DNA of 64,000 nt from Hippopus hippopus (Eukaryota > Mollusca > Bivalvia > Cardiida > Cardiidae), in the NCBI GenBank assembly GCA_946811185.2, contig OX328107.1, forward strand, positions 24,697,587-24,761,586. The letters run 5' to 3'. Positions 33,084 to 44,411 of the stretch are shown piece after piece (within the stretch, counting starts at the first letter, position 1; each line of letters starts with the position of its first letter). A program made the position numbers and the translations under genes. A model generated the notes under the pieces. It was not told the origin of the DNA. It searched no databases and was given only the letters and a program-made list of their open reading frames with translations.

Positions 33084-33336
33084 TGAAACATGTTGTGGCA
33101 AAAGGGGCTTAAATGCATACCCTGAAGCACGATACCAAGCAAGTTATCATATAATTATGGATTCATAAAATCCATTTTGTATAACAACCGACTGAATCAT
33201 GAGGTACATCGGTAGTTTGACATGCAGAAAATTGACCAATGACAAAAAGTATGGACCAAGGTCAGTCCGCGCAGACTGACCTGGTTCGATGCCTTCTGCA
33301 GATGCATTAAACTTCGTTTTCACATAGCACGGCTCA
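33084..33336 (-). mobile_element. Family A MITE
   Basis: Hairpin reduced to 'gtcagtccgcgcagactgac'. Both termini recognisable. Confidence 0.8.
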
Positions 33337-33371
33337 GTTACTTTTTATTCCGCTTAACCGCTCAACGCTAA

Positions 33372-33373
33372 TT

Positions 33374-33441
<68 letters not shown>
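33372..33441 (+). repeat. (CTTT)n(CT)n microsatellite
   Basis: About eight CTTT units passing directly into about 19 CT units. Confidence 0.95.
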
Positions 33442-33444
<3 letters not shown>

Positions 33445-33667
33445 TGCAAACTTACAAACACATACATACAGTTTGAAAAAAGACACAATTAATCTTCTTT
33501 CACCACTTCGTGATATAAGTAAAAAAACGCGGAGAGTACCGGGGGTGGACAGATGCGTTGTCGTCTAAATCCTTAAAAAGAGATTCGAAAATGCTGAAGT
33601 ACCAAAAAGATTCTTTAATAATTATTTTTTACGCTTTTGCAACAATTTGATAGGGAAAAAAACGAAT

Positions 33668-33870
33668 TTAATTCTTTCCCAAACGGCAAAATTGAGACTT
33701 GTCCAATATGGAAGCTTTCGCAAAGAACAATTTTAACATGGCTCCAGTGATGGCTCTGGTTCATAAAACAATGGAAAACATTTTTGGAAATACTGAAAAT
33801 TTCCCAAAATTATTTCAAAAACCTTCTTTATCAGAGTCATTAAAACTAGGTATTCTTTCGTAAAGCATAA
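33668..33870 (-). mobile_element. Family C MITE, hairpin mostly lost
   Basis: TTAATTCTTTCCCAAACGGC on the left and 'agagtcattaaaactaggta' on the right. Only 'tttggaaatactgaaaattt' remains of the hairpin. Confidence 0.75.
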
Positions 33871-34138
33871 ACAAAAACTAACGTCCTCAATTTTGGGCTC
33901 ATGTACGACTCGTATGTGAATACTTACGTGAGATGGTAAAAGCGTGGATTATTTATAGCGCGCTGTGGGGGATTTTAAAGCCAAATTACTTTGTTCTTTT
34001 AAAAACACACTAGATGCTGATTCAATAATTCCTGCAATAAAACTGAAACTGTATCGGTATTTATTTGCCCGTGGAGTAAGTTAAAAACAAACTTAAACAC
34101 TTTTACCACGGAATAAATGAATTTGATTATGTATAGTG

Positions 34139-34565
34139 TATGAATTATGAGGGTAAGTGCGACTTAAAGTCCGATTCCGGACAATGTAGATCAAAATCAG
34201 ATTGCACAAAACGTGCAGTCTGATCTTGATCTACATTGTCCGTTATAGTAAGTTCTATATGGTGAGAACCGCTTTCGCAGTACTTTGATCTGTACTAATG
34301 GCTGGAAATGTTCATTTAACTCTTTACCAGGCTACAACATTTTAGACTTGTACAAATTGCAAGCATTTGCAGACGAAACATTTTTATTGTTAGTAAAAGT
34401 TTGCAATCTGTCTTTCAAAGGGTAGAAAACATGGTGGGAAGAGAAAATGCTAGTTAACAGCATTTCCTCCTTTTTCACACCATTTTTTCAAAAGCCCTTT
34501 ACTTAGGATCCGTTAAAAAGGCGTGTGATGTAAAACGTTAAATCACTTCTCATTTTGAGGGTTAA
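34139..34565 (+). mobile_element. Family D MITE split by a family C insertion
   Basis: The D body with hairpin 'atcaaaatcagattgcac' and mirror runs to 'ttcatTTAA' at 34319. The C copy follows, and 'ttaaatcacttctcattttg' to TTAA (34562-34565) supplies the missing D end. Without C the length is about 200 bp, normal for D. Confidence 0.75.
34316..34541 (-). mobile_element. Family C MITE nested in family D
   Basis: 226 bp, TTAA both sides, inserted at a TTAA inside the D subterminal region. Hairpin shortened. Confidence 0.85.
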
Positions 34566-34597
34566 AGGCTCTAAAGCTGCCAAATGTTAACAGTAAG

Positions 34598-34900
34598 ACT
34601 GTGAGATGCATTTAAATTCAAATCATACCATTTAAAAGTATGGAAATTATTGTGAAGATGACAATCTGTTAGTGTACGGTCGGTCTAAGTGTTGGTCGCT
34701 GGCAGAAAATAACTTTTCAAATCAGGTAAAAAGTAAACGAGCGACCTGGCAACTTTTGACCTAGTTTTAAATTTCATTTTTCTGCCAGCTACTGACAAAT
34801 GGACCGACCGTACAATATTAGATTTTGATCTTGATTAGAGTTTACATAATTCTTAATGGTATGATTTAAATTCAAATGCATTTTAAGACCCTCATTGTTT
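34598..34900. mobile_element. Family E fold-back MITE, second copy
   Basis: Matches the element at 27344 over its whole length ('accatttaaaagtatgg', 'cggtcggtctaagtgttggt', 'ggaccgaccgtacaat'). Terminal bases have drifted. Confidence 0.82.
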
Positions 34901-34929
34901 ACTTTTGGAAGCTATAGCGTCTTTAAGTC

Positions 34930-35090
34930 AGTGCAGAGTAGGCCTAGTGCAACAGACTGAAATATTTCAATATCAGAATGGGTTAGTATTAGTTAGAATA
35001 TCTCAAAAAAATATCAGATAGTGTAGGTCCTAGATTAGACTACATGTTCTGTGCCGTCTGATCTAGATTTACTCTGGCAGTTTATGCAAA
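34930..35090. mobile_element. Family D MITE, diverged
   Basis: 'gtgtaggtcctagattagac' and the mirror 'ccgtctgatctagattta'. Confidence 0.6.
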
Positions 35091-35367
35091 CTACATCGCT
35101 TGTAAAAGCAAAAAAGCATCCTTTTGAAGTAATTTTCGTTGTAAAAGCTTTAGACGAAAAAACTAAATCCAGTAAAATTTTTATTTGTACAAAGAAAATC
35201 ATAAAAGCATAGTGACAAATGTGGAAAAGAGCAATATCTCCATTCCCCTCAATGTTTTCACAAGCTTTTTGCTTTGATTTACTCAAAAGATGTGTAAAGA
35301 TGAAAAGAGTTGACGTGTACATATTCAAAGTTACGATCGAGAGAATCATCATTGTGCTCTTTTATAG

Positions 35368-35500
35368 GATTTAACGCTGGAAGTGCCTGGTTTGCCTCGA
35401 GGTGCTTTTGCGTACCGTTCAGATCAAGATTAGGCTGCACAGAACCTGCAGTCTAATCTTGGATCTTCGCTGTCTGAAATTATGTGAGATATTTCTGACA
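35368..35500. mobile_element. Family D MITE
   Basis: TTAACGCTGGAAGTGCCTGG left end. Hairpin 'gatcaagattaggctgcac' and mirror. Right end diffuse. Confidence 0.7.
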
Positions 35501-35933
35501 AGAATAGACTTTATATTGCATCAGATGCTTTAACACTTTTCCAGACAATATCTTATTTCTGCCACGCAATGTTAGATGTAATTAAGTAGCGATATATATA
35601 TGGAACGAATGCATGCATATATATACATGTTAGAGTTACAAAAGTTGCTTCCCATAGTTATGTGTGTAGTTGTTGTTATTCTATGTAGAATGTACTTTGC
35701 AGGCTGAAACATAGGAGTCCGTAGTTTGACTCCTGGCACCCATAGACTATATATTATAAACAAGGGATTTAACTGTATGCAGCCCGTTACTCGCCCCCGA
35801 TTACAAAAAATCAATGTATCTTTTCTTACGCTAATAGTTATTCTCCTTATTCTTTCAACAACTGAGAGCTAAAACATTTGTCTACCAGAAAAACACAAAT
35901 GTTTGTCAGTGGCTAATGCAGTCTGGCTGCAAC
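35501..35933. other. No recognisable feature
   Basis: AT-rich. A tRNA B-box-like 'gtagtttgactcctgg' near 35719 is too weak to call. Confidence 0.35.
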
Positions 35934-36330
35934 AGTCCTTCAAACTTGTAAACATTACTTTTGAAAGGTTTGTAATTTACCACATTACTTTTGAAAGGTG
36001 TATAACTTACAACATTCCTTTTGAAAGGTGTATAACTTACAACATTACTTTTGAAGGGTGTATAACTTGCAACATTACTTTTGAAAAGTGTGTTCACAGA
36101 GCATGGCTCATGAATGAATATTTCAATCATTAACTATTTACTTGACGAGAAAGTGTTTGATTCCTTCATAACGACAGGGTTTTCAAACGACAATATAAAT
36201 GTTGCTCAGAAGTCTCTATTTGCTTTTATTCCACCTGTTGAAAGGTGTGTAACTGATAACATTGCTTTTGAAAGGTTTTTAACTTATAACATCACTTTTG
36301 AAAGGTGTCTAACTTGTAACAAGTCACGCG
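35934..36330 (+). repeat. 30-bp minisatellite, first polarity
   Basis: Units of 'acattacttttgaaaggtgt' plus 'ataacttaca'. Five nearly regular units at 35940-36085 and three more at 36235-36325, separated by about 145 bp of other sequence. Confidence 0.88.
36087..36112 (+). mobile_element. Family A terminus fragment inside the minisatellite
   Basis: 'gttcacagagcatggctca' is the A terminus, sitting where the array is interrupted. Confidence 0.6.
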
Positions 36331-36337
36331 CCTCATA

Positions 36338-36946
36338 AAAACGATGTTATAAGTTTCACACCTTTTAAATGTGATCTTAAAAGCCGCACACCTTTCAAAG
36401 TTGATGTTATAAGTGACCCATCTTTTCAAATTAATGTTACAAGTAACCGACATTATTTTAAAGTGATATTACAAGTTACAAAACCTTTTAAAGGTGATGT
36501 TATAAGTAACACTTCTTTCGAAGGTGATGTTATAAGTTACACATTCTTTATAGGTGATAAAATAGGTAACACACCTTCAAAAGTAATGATACAAGTTAAA
36601 TACCTTTCAAAAGTTACTTTTTCAGTTAAACGGTTTTCAAAGTTGTTGTAATAAGAAAGACATCTTTAAAAAGTAATGTTATAAGTGACACAACTTTCAA
36701 AAGAGATGTTATACGTTGCACACCTTTTGAATGTGATATTTACAAGTTACACACCTTCCAAAGGTTATGTTACAGGTGATAAAACTTTCAAAGTTGATGA
36801 TATAAATTGTACACGTTCCAAAAGTGCTGTTATAATTTACACATCTTTCAAAAGAAATGTAATAAGTTGCACACCTTTTAAGTGTGATGTGTATAAGTTA
36901 AACATCTTTCAAGGGTGATGTTAAGAGTTACACACCTCTTTAAAGG
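36338..36946 (-). repeat. 30-bp minisatellite, reversed polarity
   Basis: About 20 diverged units of 'gtgatgttataagttacaca' plus 'cctttcaaaa', the reverse complement of the units to the left. The switch lies within 36326-36345. Confidence 0.88.
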
Positions 36947-37133
36947 AATGGGGTCCTCCCTGGCTCGATTGATTAGATGTTAGGCTTAAAATTAAATAAC
37001 TTGAATGATCTATAAACTAATGTAAAAATCACCTTAACATTTTTGGTACAGTCTTATATAACTTACATAATTATGAGGAAGTTGTTATGTAAGAACGATG
37101 GGAATCGTCCTTAAAAATATAGTAGAATGTCGT

Positions 37134-37358
37134 TTTTACCCTTTACCAAACAACAACGGGTTGTAATGAAAGTATTAATTTGAAACATTATTAAAAAAGG
37201 GGTAAAGGCTGGTAGCTAGCATTTTCTCTTTTTCCTTCAATGTTTCCTACTATTTCAAAGACACATGGTCTGCATCATATGAGTAATATTTAATTTATAG
37301 TCTGCAAATGCTTTCAAAATGGACAAGTCTAAAATTTTGTCGTGTGGTAAAGAGTAAA
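37134..37358 (+). mobile_element. Family C MITE, diverged
   Basis: 'ttaccctttaccaaacaaca' to 'gtcgtgtggtaaagagta'. The hairpin centre has become 'ggctggtagctagc'. Confidence 0.8.
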
Positions 37359-37606
37359 GGCGTAACGTAAGCTAAAACTAGGTTAGTAGTCAAGTCAAAT
37401 TGATTCTAATCTGATTTTCGGTTTCCGGGTCTACTTGGGTGAAAACGATTGTTTTGAAACAGAAAAATCAAGAATGAAAAGTCAAGGCTTTTCTTTATCG
37501 GTCAGTACGGTATAATTTATGCCTTGGCTACCACAATTTTTATCATGTCTTTGAAATGTAAGTCGCCTCAGATCAGAAACTGCAAAATGCATAATGTACA
37601 GGCTAA

Positions 37607-37821
37607 GTACTGTTTGCCAAAAAACAAAATTATAAATTATGGTCCAAATTCAAAGCATTTGCAGACGACAAAATAAATGTGACTTAAAAATTAAAAGCAG
37701 TAGTAAGGTAAAAAACAATGCGGGAAAAGGAGAAAATGTTGGTTCTCCTTTTGCCACAATGTTTTCAAAAGTCATCTCTTTTAGGGTCGTTAAAATTCCG
37801 GACTCTGTAATAAAGTGTTAA
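37607..37821 (-). mobile_element. Family C MITE, hairpin centre deleted
   Basis: The arms 'gggaaaaggagaaaatg' and 'tctccttttgccac' abut with 'ttggt' between. The right end has TTAA. Confidence 0.78.
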
Positions 37822-37876
37822 ACGATTATTTCATCAAAGATCAATGAGTAGTTATTATTACAACAATGCATGTATA

Positions 37877-38138
37877 TGGCCTGCAACATGCGAAAAGGAG
37901 CATTCGGACATTTGCGTAAAGTGTTGTCTCGGATCAGCCTGCGCAATCCGCGCAGGCTAATCCGAAATGAAACTTTCCGTTTTTATGTAGTTTTCTGTCT
38001 TGCCCATGTCTACGGAAGGACAAAATCTAATGTAGTTGTAAAGTGCCGTCTCGGATTGCCTGCGCGGACTGCGCAGGCTAATCCGAGACGACACTTTATG
38101 CAAATGTCCGAGAGCCCCTTTTCGCGTGTTGCAAGCCA
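37877..38138. mobile_element. Family B MITE, full length
   Basis: Both termini and both internal palindromes present (one arm lost a TA). Confidence 0.9.
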
Positions 38139-39279
38139 ATTATAATAAAGGGTATAAGTACCATTAAGTGAAAAATATAAATATCCTGTGCATGCATACA
38201 ATTCGCTTTTTCCAGCAGACCATATTACTTTGCACAAAACGTGACATCCGGGGAAAATAAAATGACAAAATGAGTACAATCGCCCATGTTACTCGGTAAA
38301 ATGAAAAGAACTCGTCTGTCAAGTTTTTTGAACTCTTGAAATATTTAGATTAAAAGGGTCAGAAAACAAGTTCCCTTCCACAGTTTTGCATAAAACAAGA
38401 ACTGCCGCCGTACTAAATTCCGGGTCGATGTGGAGTTTACCTAGCGAACCTAACAGCGATTGCAAAAAGAAATTGTTCCATGCGAGCCATCAAAAGCATA
38501 AACAGTCGAGTGGAAAATATTTTGAGACTAGTTTGTCTGTATTTAAGTAGTTAAATACAGAAAATATAATATAAGACTCAAATAAATGTCTTAAGATCAG
38601 ATCGCGTTTTTTCTTTTTGTCAATTTTCTTCGATGTGTTTTTTATACCTTTATTTCGTATCGATGCTAAACTATAGTTTGCCAGTTACAAAAGGGGGTGG
38701 GGGGCTGCTATTACTTTTTGTCTAGATCATGACCAGGATAACTTCTAGACCTGAGAAAGCTGGCATGCAGATAGATTGAAAAGAAAATACAATGTATAGC
38801 TGGACATAGGCCTATTAATTGAGATTTTTTTTTTTAGTTTCAACATTTTCTTCTGGTTATACTACATAATCATTTTAAGTCATTTGTATAGAGGGAGGGG
38901 TAGAGGGCTTCAGACAGGGTCATTCCCTGCAGAATTAAGAAGAAAGCAAAGTACTTATTCAAGGATTGAACTCTCTTCTGACGTATTTGAAACCAGCTTT
39001 AAGAGTGCGATTTTACCTTCAGTGTGTAAGTCGAAGAAAGGTTACAAAAATTTAAACAGAAAACAAAATAAGCGGATGAAGCTAAGAATTGATAGCAGGA
39101 CCCCAGTGTTAACAATTAGGGTTTTGTTTTTACATATTGTTTGTATACTTGAAAAGTAGAATGCTAAAGCCATATTCAATGTTGAACTCTTTAAATGATA
39201 GAAGATGAGAGATGGACAGAGAGATGAAAGCGGGATGAAGGTTACTGACGCGTTTAAACATGATTCTTTTCTTTCTTTA
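38139..39279. other. No recognisable feature
   Basis: 1.1 kb of unique sequence. A 91-codon frame at 38884-39159 has no recognisable domain or signal. Confidence 0.4.
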
Positions 39280-39542
39280 TGAGCCATGCACTGTCAAAAG
39301 GGGGCTTAATACATCTGCAAAAAGTATCCACCCAGATTAGCCTGCGCAGTCCGCAAAGGCTAACCTGCTTCGAAACTTTTTGCAATAAATCAATTTTCTG
39401 CATGTCAAAGGACCAGTCTACCTCATTATTCAGTAGGCTGCTAGACAAAATAGATTTTATGGATACAACATTATATGATGACTGGCATGGCATAAAGCAT
39501 CACAGAGATGCATTAAACCCCCTGTTGCCAGAGCATGGCTCA
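39280..39542 (+). mobile_element. Family A MITE, full length
   Basis: TA on both sides. The hairpin arms differ at a few sites. Confidence 0.9.
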
Positions 39543-39818
39543 TATTCTTTCTCAGTTTACCTCTCACACACAATAAGATCGTTAGAACCGGTCATTTATT
39601 AGTCCAAAAGAGGGGCAGACACAAAGCATCAATTAGCAACCAGAAGAACTAGTTAACATTCAAAGAGTTGTGTGGCTTTAGCTTAAAATGCAGCAGAGAG
39701 CAAGGTAGTGTCGTATAAATTTCCTGTCTATGTTTCTCGCAATAATTTACAGTGCTTTTGCCTTGCGAATGTTGTATTAGATTGACTGTGCACGAGCTTT
39801 TAGCCTTGTCCATATTGG

Positions 39819-40130
39819 GTTGATTGATTGATTGTAGGCCGTTTTCAACATTATTTCAGATATATTGCGGCGGCCACTGCACATATCAATGCTTTCCTGG
39901 AGTTTCTTTTACCAGTACTTCGTACTATATTCTTCCCAAGCCACGGGTTGCTTTCCCTACTTGACAACTGTCGAAACAATGATCAGCGGGGAGAGGGGAA
40001 TGAATCCTATCGCAATGATTATCATTAATCCTCAGAAAGAAATTAGCCAAGCTGAGGATACGAACCAACAACCCTGGTCTCAAGTCTTGTACGCTACCGA
40101 CTGCACTACCGGGGCTCGGCTTGTCGATAT
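39819..40130 (-). mobile_element. tRNA-derived SINE, reference copy
   Basis: Minus strand, in order: tRNA-like head with A-box 'gtagtgcagtcggtagcg' and B-box 'ggttcgtatcc' (40130-40055); body with 'gctgatcattgtttcgac' and 'gtactggtaaaagaaactcc'; 3' core 'tggccgccgcaatatat' and 'aataatgttgaaaacggcc'; then an (AATC)n simple tail. The layout is that of V-SINE/RUDI-type molluscan SINEs (recalled family knowledge). Transcribed by RNA polymerase III, mobilised by a LINE in trans, non-coding. Confidence 0.82.
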
Positions 40131-40217
40131 TGGCAGCATTTACGAACAAACTCTTTTTTTACCAAAATTATTTTCAAAGGTTGACTACAGCAAGGCAAAA
40201 ACAGTCGTAGGCCGGAG

Positions 40218-40437
40218 TTAATCCTTAACCTGCTAAATAATTCAAATGATACTTTTCAGCCTGTAGAGAACACAGAATAATTGCAATTTCAAAGTTTTTA
40301 TAGGGGTGAAGTGGAGGGAATATCTCCTTATCGGATAGTGTAGATCCAAGATCAGACTGCACGTTCTGTGCAGTCTGATCTTAATCTACACTGGCCGCAA
40401 AAGCTCATTGAGTTGCACTTAGCAGCCTAAGGGTTAA
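40218..40437 (-). mobile_element. Family D MITE, full length
   Basis: TTAATCCTTAACCTGCTAAA on the left and 'agcagcctaagggTTAA' on the right. Perfect hairpin around 'cacgttctgtg'. Confidence 0.9.
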
Positions 40438-40668
40438 AATGTGAACCGAAAAATCCTGAACATGCAGAAAAAAAAAACGCACACACGCGCGCTTTTAACA
40501 AAAGGAGTCTCAAACTGAATTCTGATTGTCTTTAATAAGGTTTCCATTTATTGTAAAATCAATTTTTGACGAGCATTCTGAAACCCGATAAAAACGGATC
40601 ATTGAAATTTTGGTACACTTTACGAACACGTAAATAGAATGGAATGAAACAGATTGCAACGAAAATCA

Positions 40669-40899
40669 TTTAAGTCTTTCCCACATAACAACACTTTAGA
40701 CGCACCCAAATTCGACTGTATTTGCCTACAACAAATTAGATGGGTTTCAAATGGTGGATTATGTTTTAGAAAGGGTAGAAAACAATGTGGGAAAAGGAGA
40801 AAATGCTGGTTACCAGCATTTTCTCCTTTTCTCACAATGTTTTCAAAAGCCTTTATCTTCAGGGTAATTACAAGTCGGAAGTGTTTGGTACAGGGTTAA
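40669..40899 (-). mobile_element. Family C MITE, full length, perfect hairpin
   Basis: 231 bp, TTAA both ends. The hairpin 'caatgtgggaaaaggagaaa' mirror has one mismatch. Confidence 0.9.
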
Positions 40900-41574
40900 A
40901 AATCCAAGCCTTCTTAACCTATTCTGCTCCAACGATGATTTGGTTGCTTTTGCTGATGGTGTGGGTCAACACTAGATTGAAAAGAAAGAGCAGTCTGATC
41001 TTGAAATGTTGGTACACTTTACTGGTAATTAGAATTTTAATACAATTGACGAACGCGCAGTCAATACAAAAATACAAACGAGAAATATCTTGAGAGAAAA
41101 AAAAATGGACGGCGTGATAGGTTCTGGAATATGAAAACTGAAACTCTTTTGTGATTCAACACGAGAAGAAATGATGAAAATTACACCACCTACACTGGCT
41201 AGTTTTTTCCCTATTGTTGTGCATTTGTTAAAAGGTAAAATTTCCAACTGGACATATATTTTTTTCAAGATTAGATCTTGATCCAAGTCGTCGTTGGAAA
41301 CGGAGAATTTGCTGATTAAACTGCTGTATCTGAAAATACATGTAGACATACAATAATGTGTTAGGCTTAAAGGAAAACGCTTAGAAACATATTTGGGGTA
41401 GCAATACTTGTACGTTTGTGTTATGAATAGGCCAGTAAATAGGCCTGCAGGAGCACGAAGAAATAAACATTTCCACATTTTGACCAATCGCAAAATAATA
41501 TTTATTTATTCTAGTATATCAATACCAAGAGGTAGGTAAAGCCAGCGTTGTCAGCTTCACCGAAAAAACAAAAT
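40900..41574. other. Unassigned; holds a repeat also found at 53066
   Basis: 41421-41540 ('taggcctgcaggagcacgaa', 'caatcgcaa') resembles 53066-53180 in order and spacing. A 154-codon frame on the minus strand (41029-41493) starts inside that repeat and has no recognisable domain. Confidence 0.45.
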
Positions 41575-41815
41575 TGAGCCATGCTCTTGGAACAGGGGGC
41601 TTAATGCATCTCCGTGATGCATTATACCAAGCAAGTCGTCATATAATTATGGATCCATTGTGTCTCACGATCACCTGGATCTGGAGGTAGAATGGTCCTT
41701 TGACATGAAGAAAATTTCCAAACGCAAAAAGTTTCGACCCAGGACTGAGCAGGCTGACATGGGTCGATATTTTTTTGCTGATGCATTAAGCCTCCTTCTC
41801 ACAGAGCATGGCTCA
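41575..41815 (-). mobile_element. Family A MITE, hairpin shortened
   Basis: One palindrome arm is reduced ('gacccaggactgagcaggct'). Termini good. Confidence 0.85.
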
Positions 41816-41971
41816 ATTACGAAACTAACCCTTCAGCTTAGGTCAACAGAGTCGATCAAGAATAGACTAATATTAAATTTTCGATATACTATTTTGATTG
41901 TTGAAATCGCGGTACACCTTACCAACGGGGCAATAAAATTGAATTGAACGGAACACTAAGAATATGATATA

Positions 41972-42108
41972 TGGGCCATGCTCTCTGAAATAGGGGCTTA
42001 ATGCATCAGCAAAAAGTATCGACAGGTCAACCTGTACCGTCCTGATTCGAAACTTTTTGCTATCGGTCGATTTTCTGCTCATGATTCAGTCGGTTGTTTG
42101 ACAAAAAT
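41972..42108 (+). mobile_element. Family A left half
   Basis: Left terminus and decayed hairpin. It stops at 'ggttgtttgacaaaaatg', where a C copy begins. Confidence 0.75.
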
Positions 42109-42303
42109 GTTCACTTTCCCAGCATGCGCAGTGCACAAATTAAACGTGGTTCAAATGACAGAATTTGTTAGAAAATTTGACAGAAACATTGTTGGACAAG
42201 TAGAAAATGCTGGTTACCAGCATTTTCTCCTTTTCCCAAAATGTTTGCCAAAGCGTTCTCTGTCAGGATCGTTAAAACTCGGAATTCTGTTGTAAAGGGT
42301 TTT
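42105..42303 (-). mobile_element. Family C MITE, left end eroded
   Basis: Perfect hairpin 'agaaaatgctggttaccagc' and mirror; right end 'gttgtaaagggtttt'. Confidence 0.8.
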
Positions 42304-42407
42304 AAAAAAGCCAGAATCTTTAACCGATCGGTTCTGTACCCGTTCCTTTTTCTTCTTACATACTGTACCAAACAATTAGAACACAAAACTTAATTACCTT
42401 GTGATAA

Positions 42408-42470
42408 GGGTAGATCAAGATCAGACTACACGGAAGTATTAATTTTTATATGCACTGTTGGACAACGGTA
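42408..42470. mobile_element. Family D fragment
   Basis: One hairpin arm ('gtagatcaagatcagactac') and 'gcactgttggac'. Confidence 0.5.
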
Positions 42471-42766
42471 GCTTTTTTTTTTTTACTAAAAGTATATTTG
42501 AAAAGACAACGCATAAGCCTTTTTAAAAGAGTGTCTCTTTTTCTTCATTTTCTTTTGTTAAATTGGCACTGTGTATGTAAAAATCAGTGTTAGCGCAATT
42601 TATAAATCTTGTCGATTAGATTAAAATTCCTGCTTTCATCTATTTGGTGATAATTGTTTTGATGAAAAATCGATCGTCATTACCTCATGAAATAACTTAA
42701 CAAACGAAAAAGAATTGAAATGTCTTTGTTAGATACGGAAAAACAACGTGAATTAAGATTTAAAGA

Positions 42767-43026
42767 TGAGAGCCATGGTCTTGCAAGAGGGGGTTTAATG
42801 AGCCTCTGTGATCCTTTATGCCAAATATTTCATCACATAATTATGGATCCATAAAATCCATTTTGTCTAATAAACAACTGAATCCTGCGGTACAATGGTC
42901 CTTGCACATGCAAACTATTTCCCAAAATCAAAAGTTTGGAGCCAGGTCAACATGCGGGGACTCCGCAGGCTGACTTGGGTCGATAATTTTTGCAGATTTT
43001 ATTACTTTCTTACAGAGCATGGCTCA
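42767..43026 (-). mobile_element. Family A MITE
   Basis: Diverged hairpin 'gtcaacatgcggggactccg'. Both termini. Confidence 0.82.
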
Positions 43027-43268
43027 TTTATTGGTGTGGAAGCATTATGTCTATAGGAGGAAGTTGCTTGTCATGCGCAATTTCCCCTTTTGTCACAACG
43101 TTTTCAAATATGGTCCACCGCTGCAGAACACAAAAAGTCGACCATGAGAGGAGGAAGTGAATTCAGCACATACACTTCATGCAGTCGAGATATTATCTAA
43201 CTCGAAAACTTTGTTCCTGTGTGAATTTGCCCCGCCCCATCCTTCCATTCATTATTTCTTCCCATTCA

Positions 43269-43480
43269 TTAATCCTTAGACTGCTGAGCACGACTCACTG
43301 ACCTTTTGCGGACAGTGTAGATCAAGATCAGACTGCACAGAACGTGCAGTCTGATCTTGGATCTGCACTGTCCGGTAAGGAGATATTTTTCTCCGGAAAA
43401 TGAATTTGAAATATTACCAATCGGGTTTTTACTATCGGTTTTAAAGTTTCATTTAATTATTTTAGCAGAATGAGGGTTGA
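43269..43480 (+). mobile_element. Family D MITE, full length
   Basis: TTAATCCTTAGACTGCTGAG on the left and 'tagcagaatgagggttga' on the right (TTAA mutated). Perfect palindrome. Confidence 0.88.
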
Positions 43481-43611
43481 ATTATTGATACCTTCATGCA
43501 CCCATCCTAATAAACTATAGGTTTATTCTTCCGTTTATGCCTATCTCTCACTAGTAAATAGTCTTTTTTTTCCCAAGGACGTCCCAAGTCATCTGAAGCA
43601 GATATTTTAGT

Positions 43612-43838
43612 TTAACCTTTCCCAAATGACAGTATTTACGCTCTCCCAAAATGAAAGCACATACAGATCGCAAATCTGAAAGCAGTACAAATAAACTAAA
43701 GTTCTTTGACAGGGTAGAATACATCGAGGGAAAAGGAGAAAATGCTGGTAACAAGCCTTTTCTCCTTTTCCGGCGATGTTTTCAGAATGCCTCTTAATCA
43801 GAGTCGTGAAAATCCGTGATTGTTTGGGAAAAGGTTAA
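43612..43838 (-). mobile_element. Family C MITE, full length
   Basis: TTAACCTTTCCCAAATGACA to 'gggaaaaggTTAA'. TTAA on both sides. Confidence 0.88.
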
Positions 43839-43899
43839 GTAAGCAAATGGCCTAGACATTACGATTTCAAGGCTCTCTTTGTCACAGTATCTCTAAAAA

Positions 43900-43975
43900 T
43901 ATAAAACAGTGTAGATCCAAGATCAGACTACGATTTCTGTATCTGATCTTGATCTACACGATCCGAAACTTAAGG
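43900..43975. mobile_element. Family D hairpin remnant
   Basis: 'agtgtagatccaagatcaga' with the mirror 'tctgatcttgatctacac'. Confidence 0.65.
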
Positions 43976-44197
43976 CAACGTAAAGCACCTTGCACAAACT
44001 AAGAGCCTAGGTAAGCACCAAGGTCGACTTGCTCTTTTTTTCCGCTATTGCGCGCATAAATCCACTTCAGTTTTACGAGTATTACAACCTGTATTTAAGT
44101 ACACTATTATATTGCTATCTGTTTTCATTGCAATATATAACAAATTCGTCTTTTTTCGAGGGCGAAACTTAATTGTTTCAGAGCCAAATAATAATGA

Positions 44198-44404
44198 TGG
44201 CATGCAACACGCGAAAAAGGGCATTCGGACATTTGCGTAAAGTGTCGTTCCGAATCAGCCTGCGCAGTCCGCGCAGACTAATCCGAATCGACGCTTTCCG
44301 TTTTTATGTAATTTTCTGTTTTGCGCAAGTCTACTGTAGGACAAAATCTAATTTAGTCGTAAAGTGTCGTCTCGGATTAGTCTCCTTTTTGCGTGTTGCG
44401 TGCA
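44198..44404. mobile_element. Family B MITE, second palindrome deleted
   Basis: The left end and first palindrome are intact. The sequence jumps from 'ctcggattag' to 'tctcctttttgcgtgttgcg', losing about 55 bp. Confidence 0.82.
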
Positions 44405-44411
44405 AATTATA

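Noticed and set aside
35934..36946. Telomeric or centromeric satellite
   Set aside because: The unit is not telomere-like, the array is only 1 kb and it changes polarity.
38884..39159. 91-codon open frame with RGRGRGL start
   Set aside because: No domain, no signal and no support from neighbouring exons.
41029..41493. 154-codon open frame on the minus strand
   Set aside because: No recognisable domain. It starts inside a repeat also present at 53066, where the frame is not kept. Likely chance in AT-rich DNA.
42408..42470. Independent rho-like or stem-loop terminator made by D and C palindromes
   Set aside because: The palindromes are parts of dispersed mobile elements and occur dozens of times without genes beside them.
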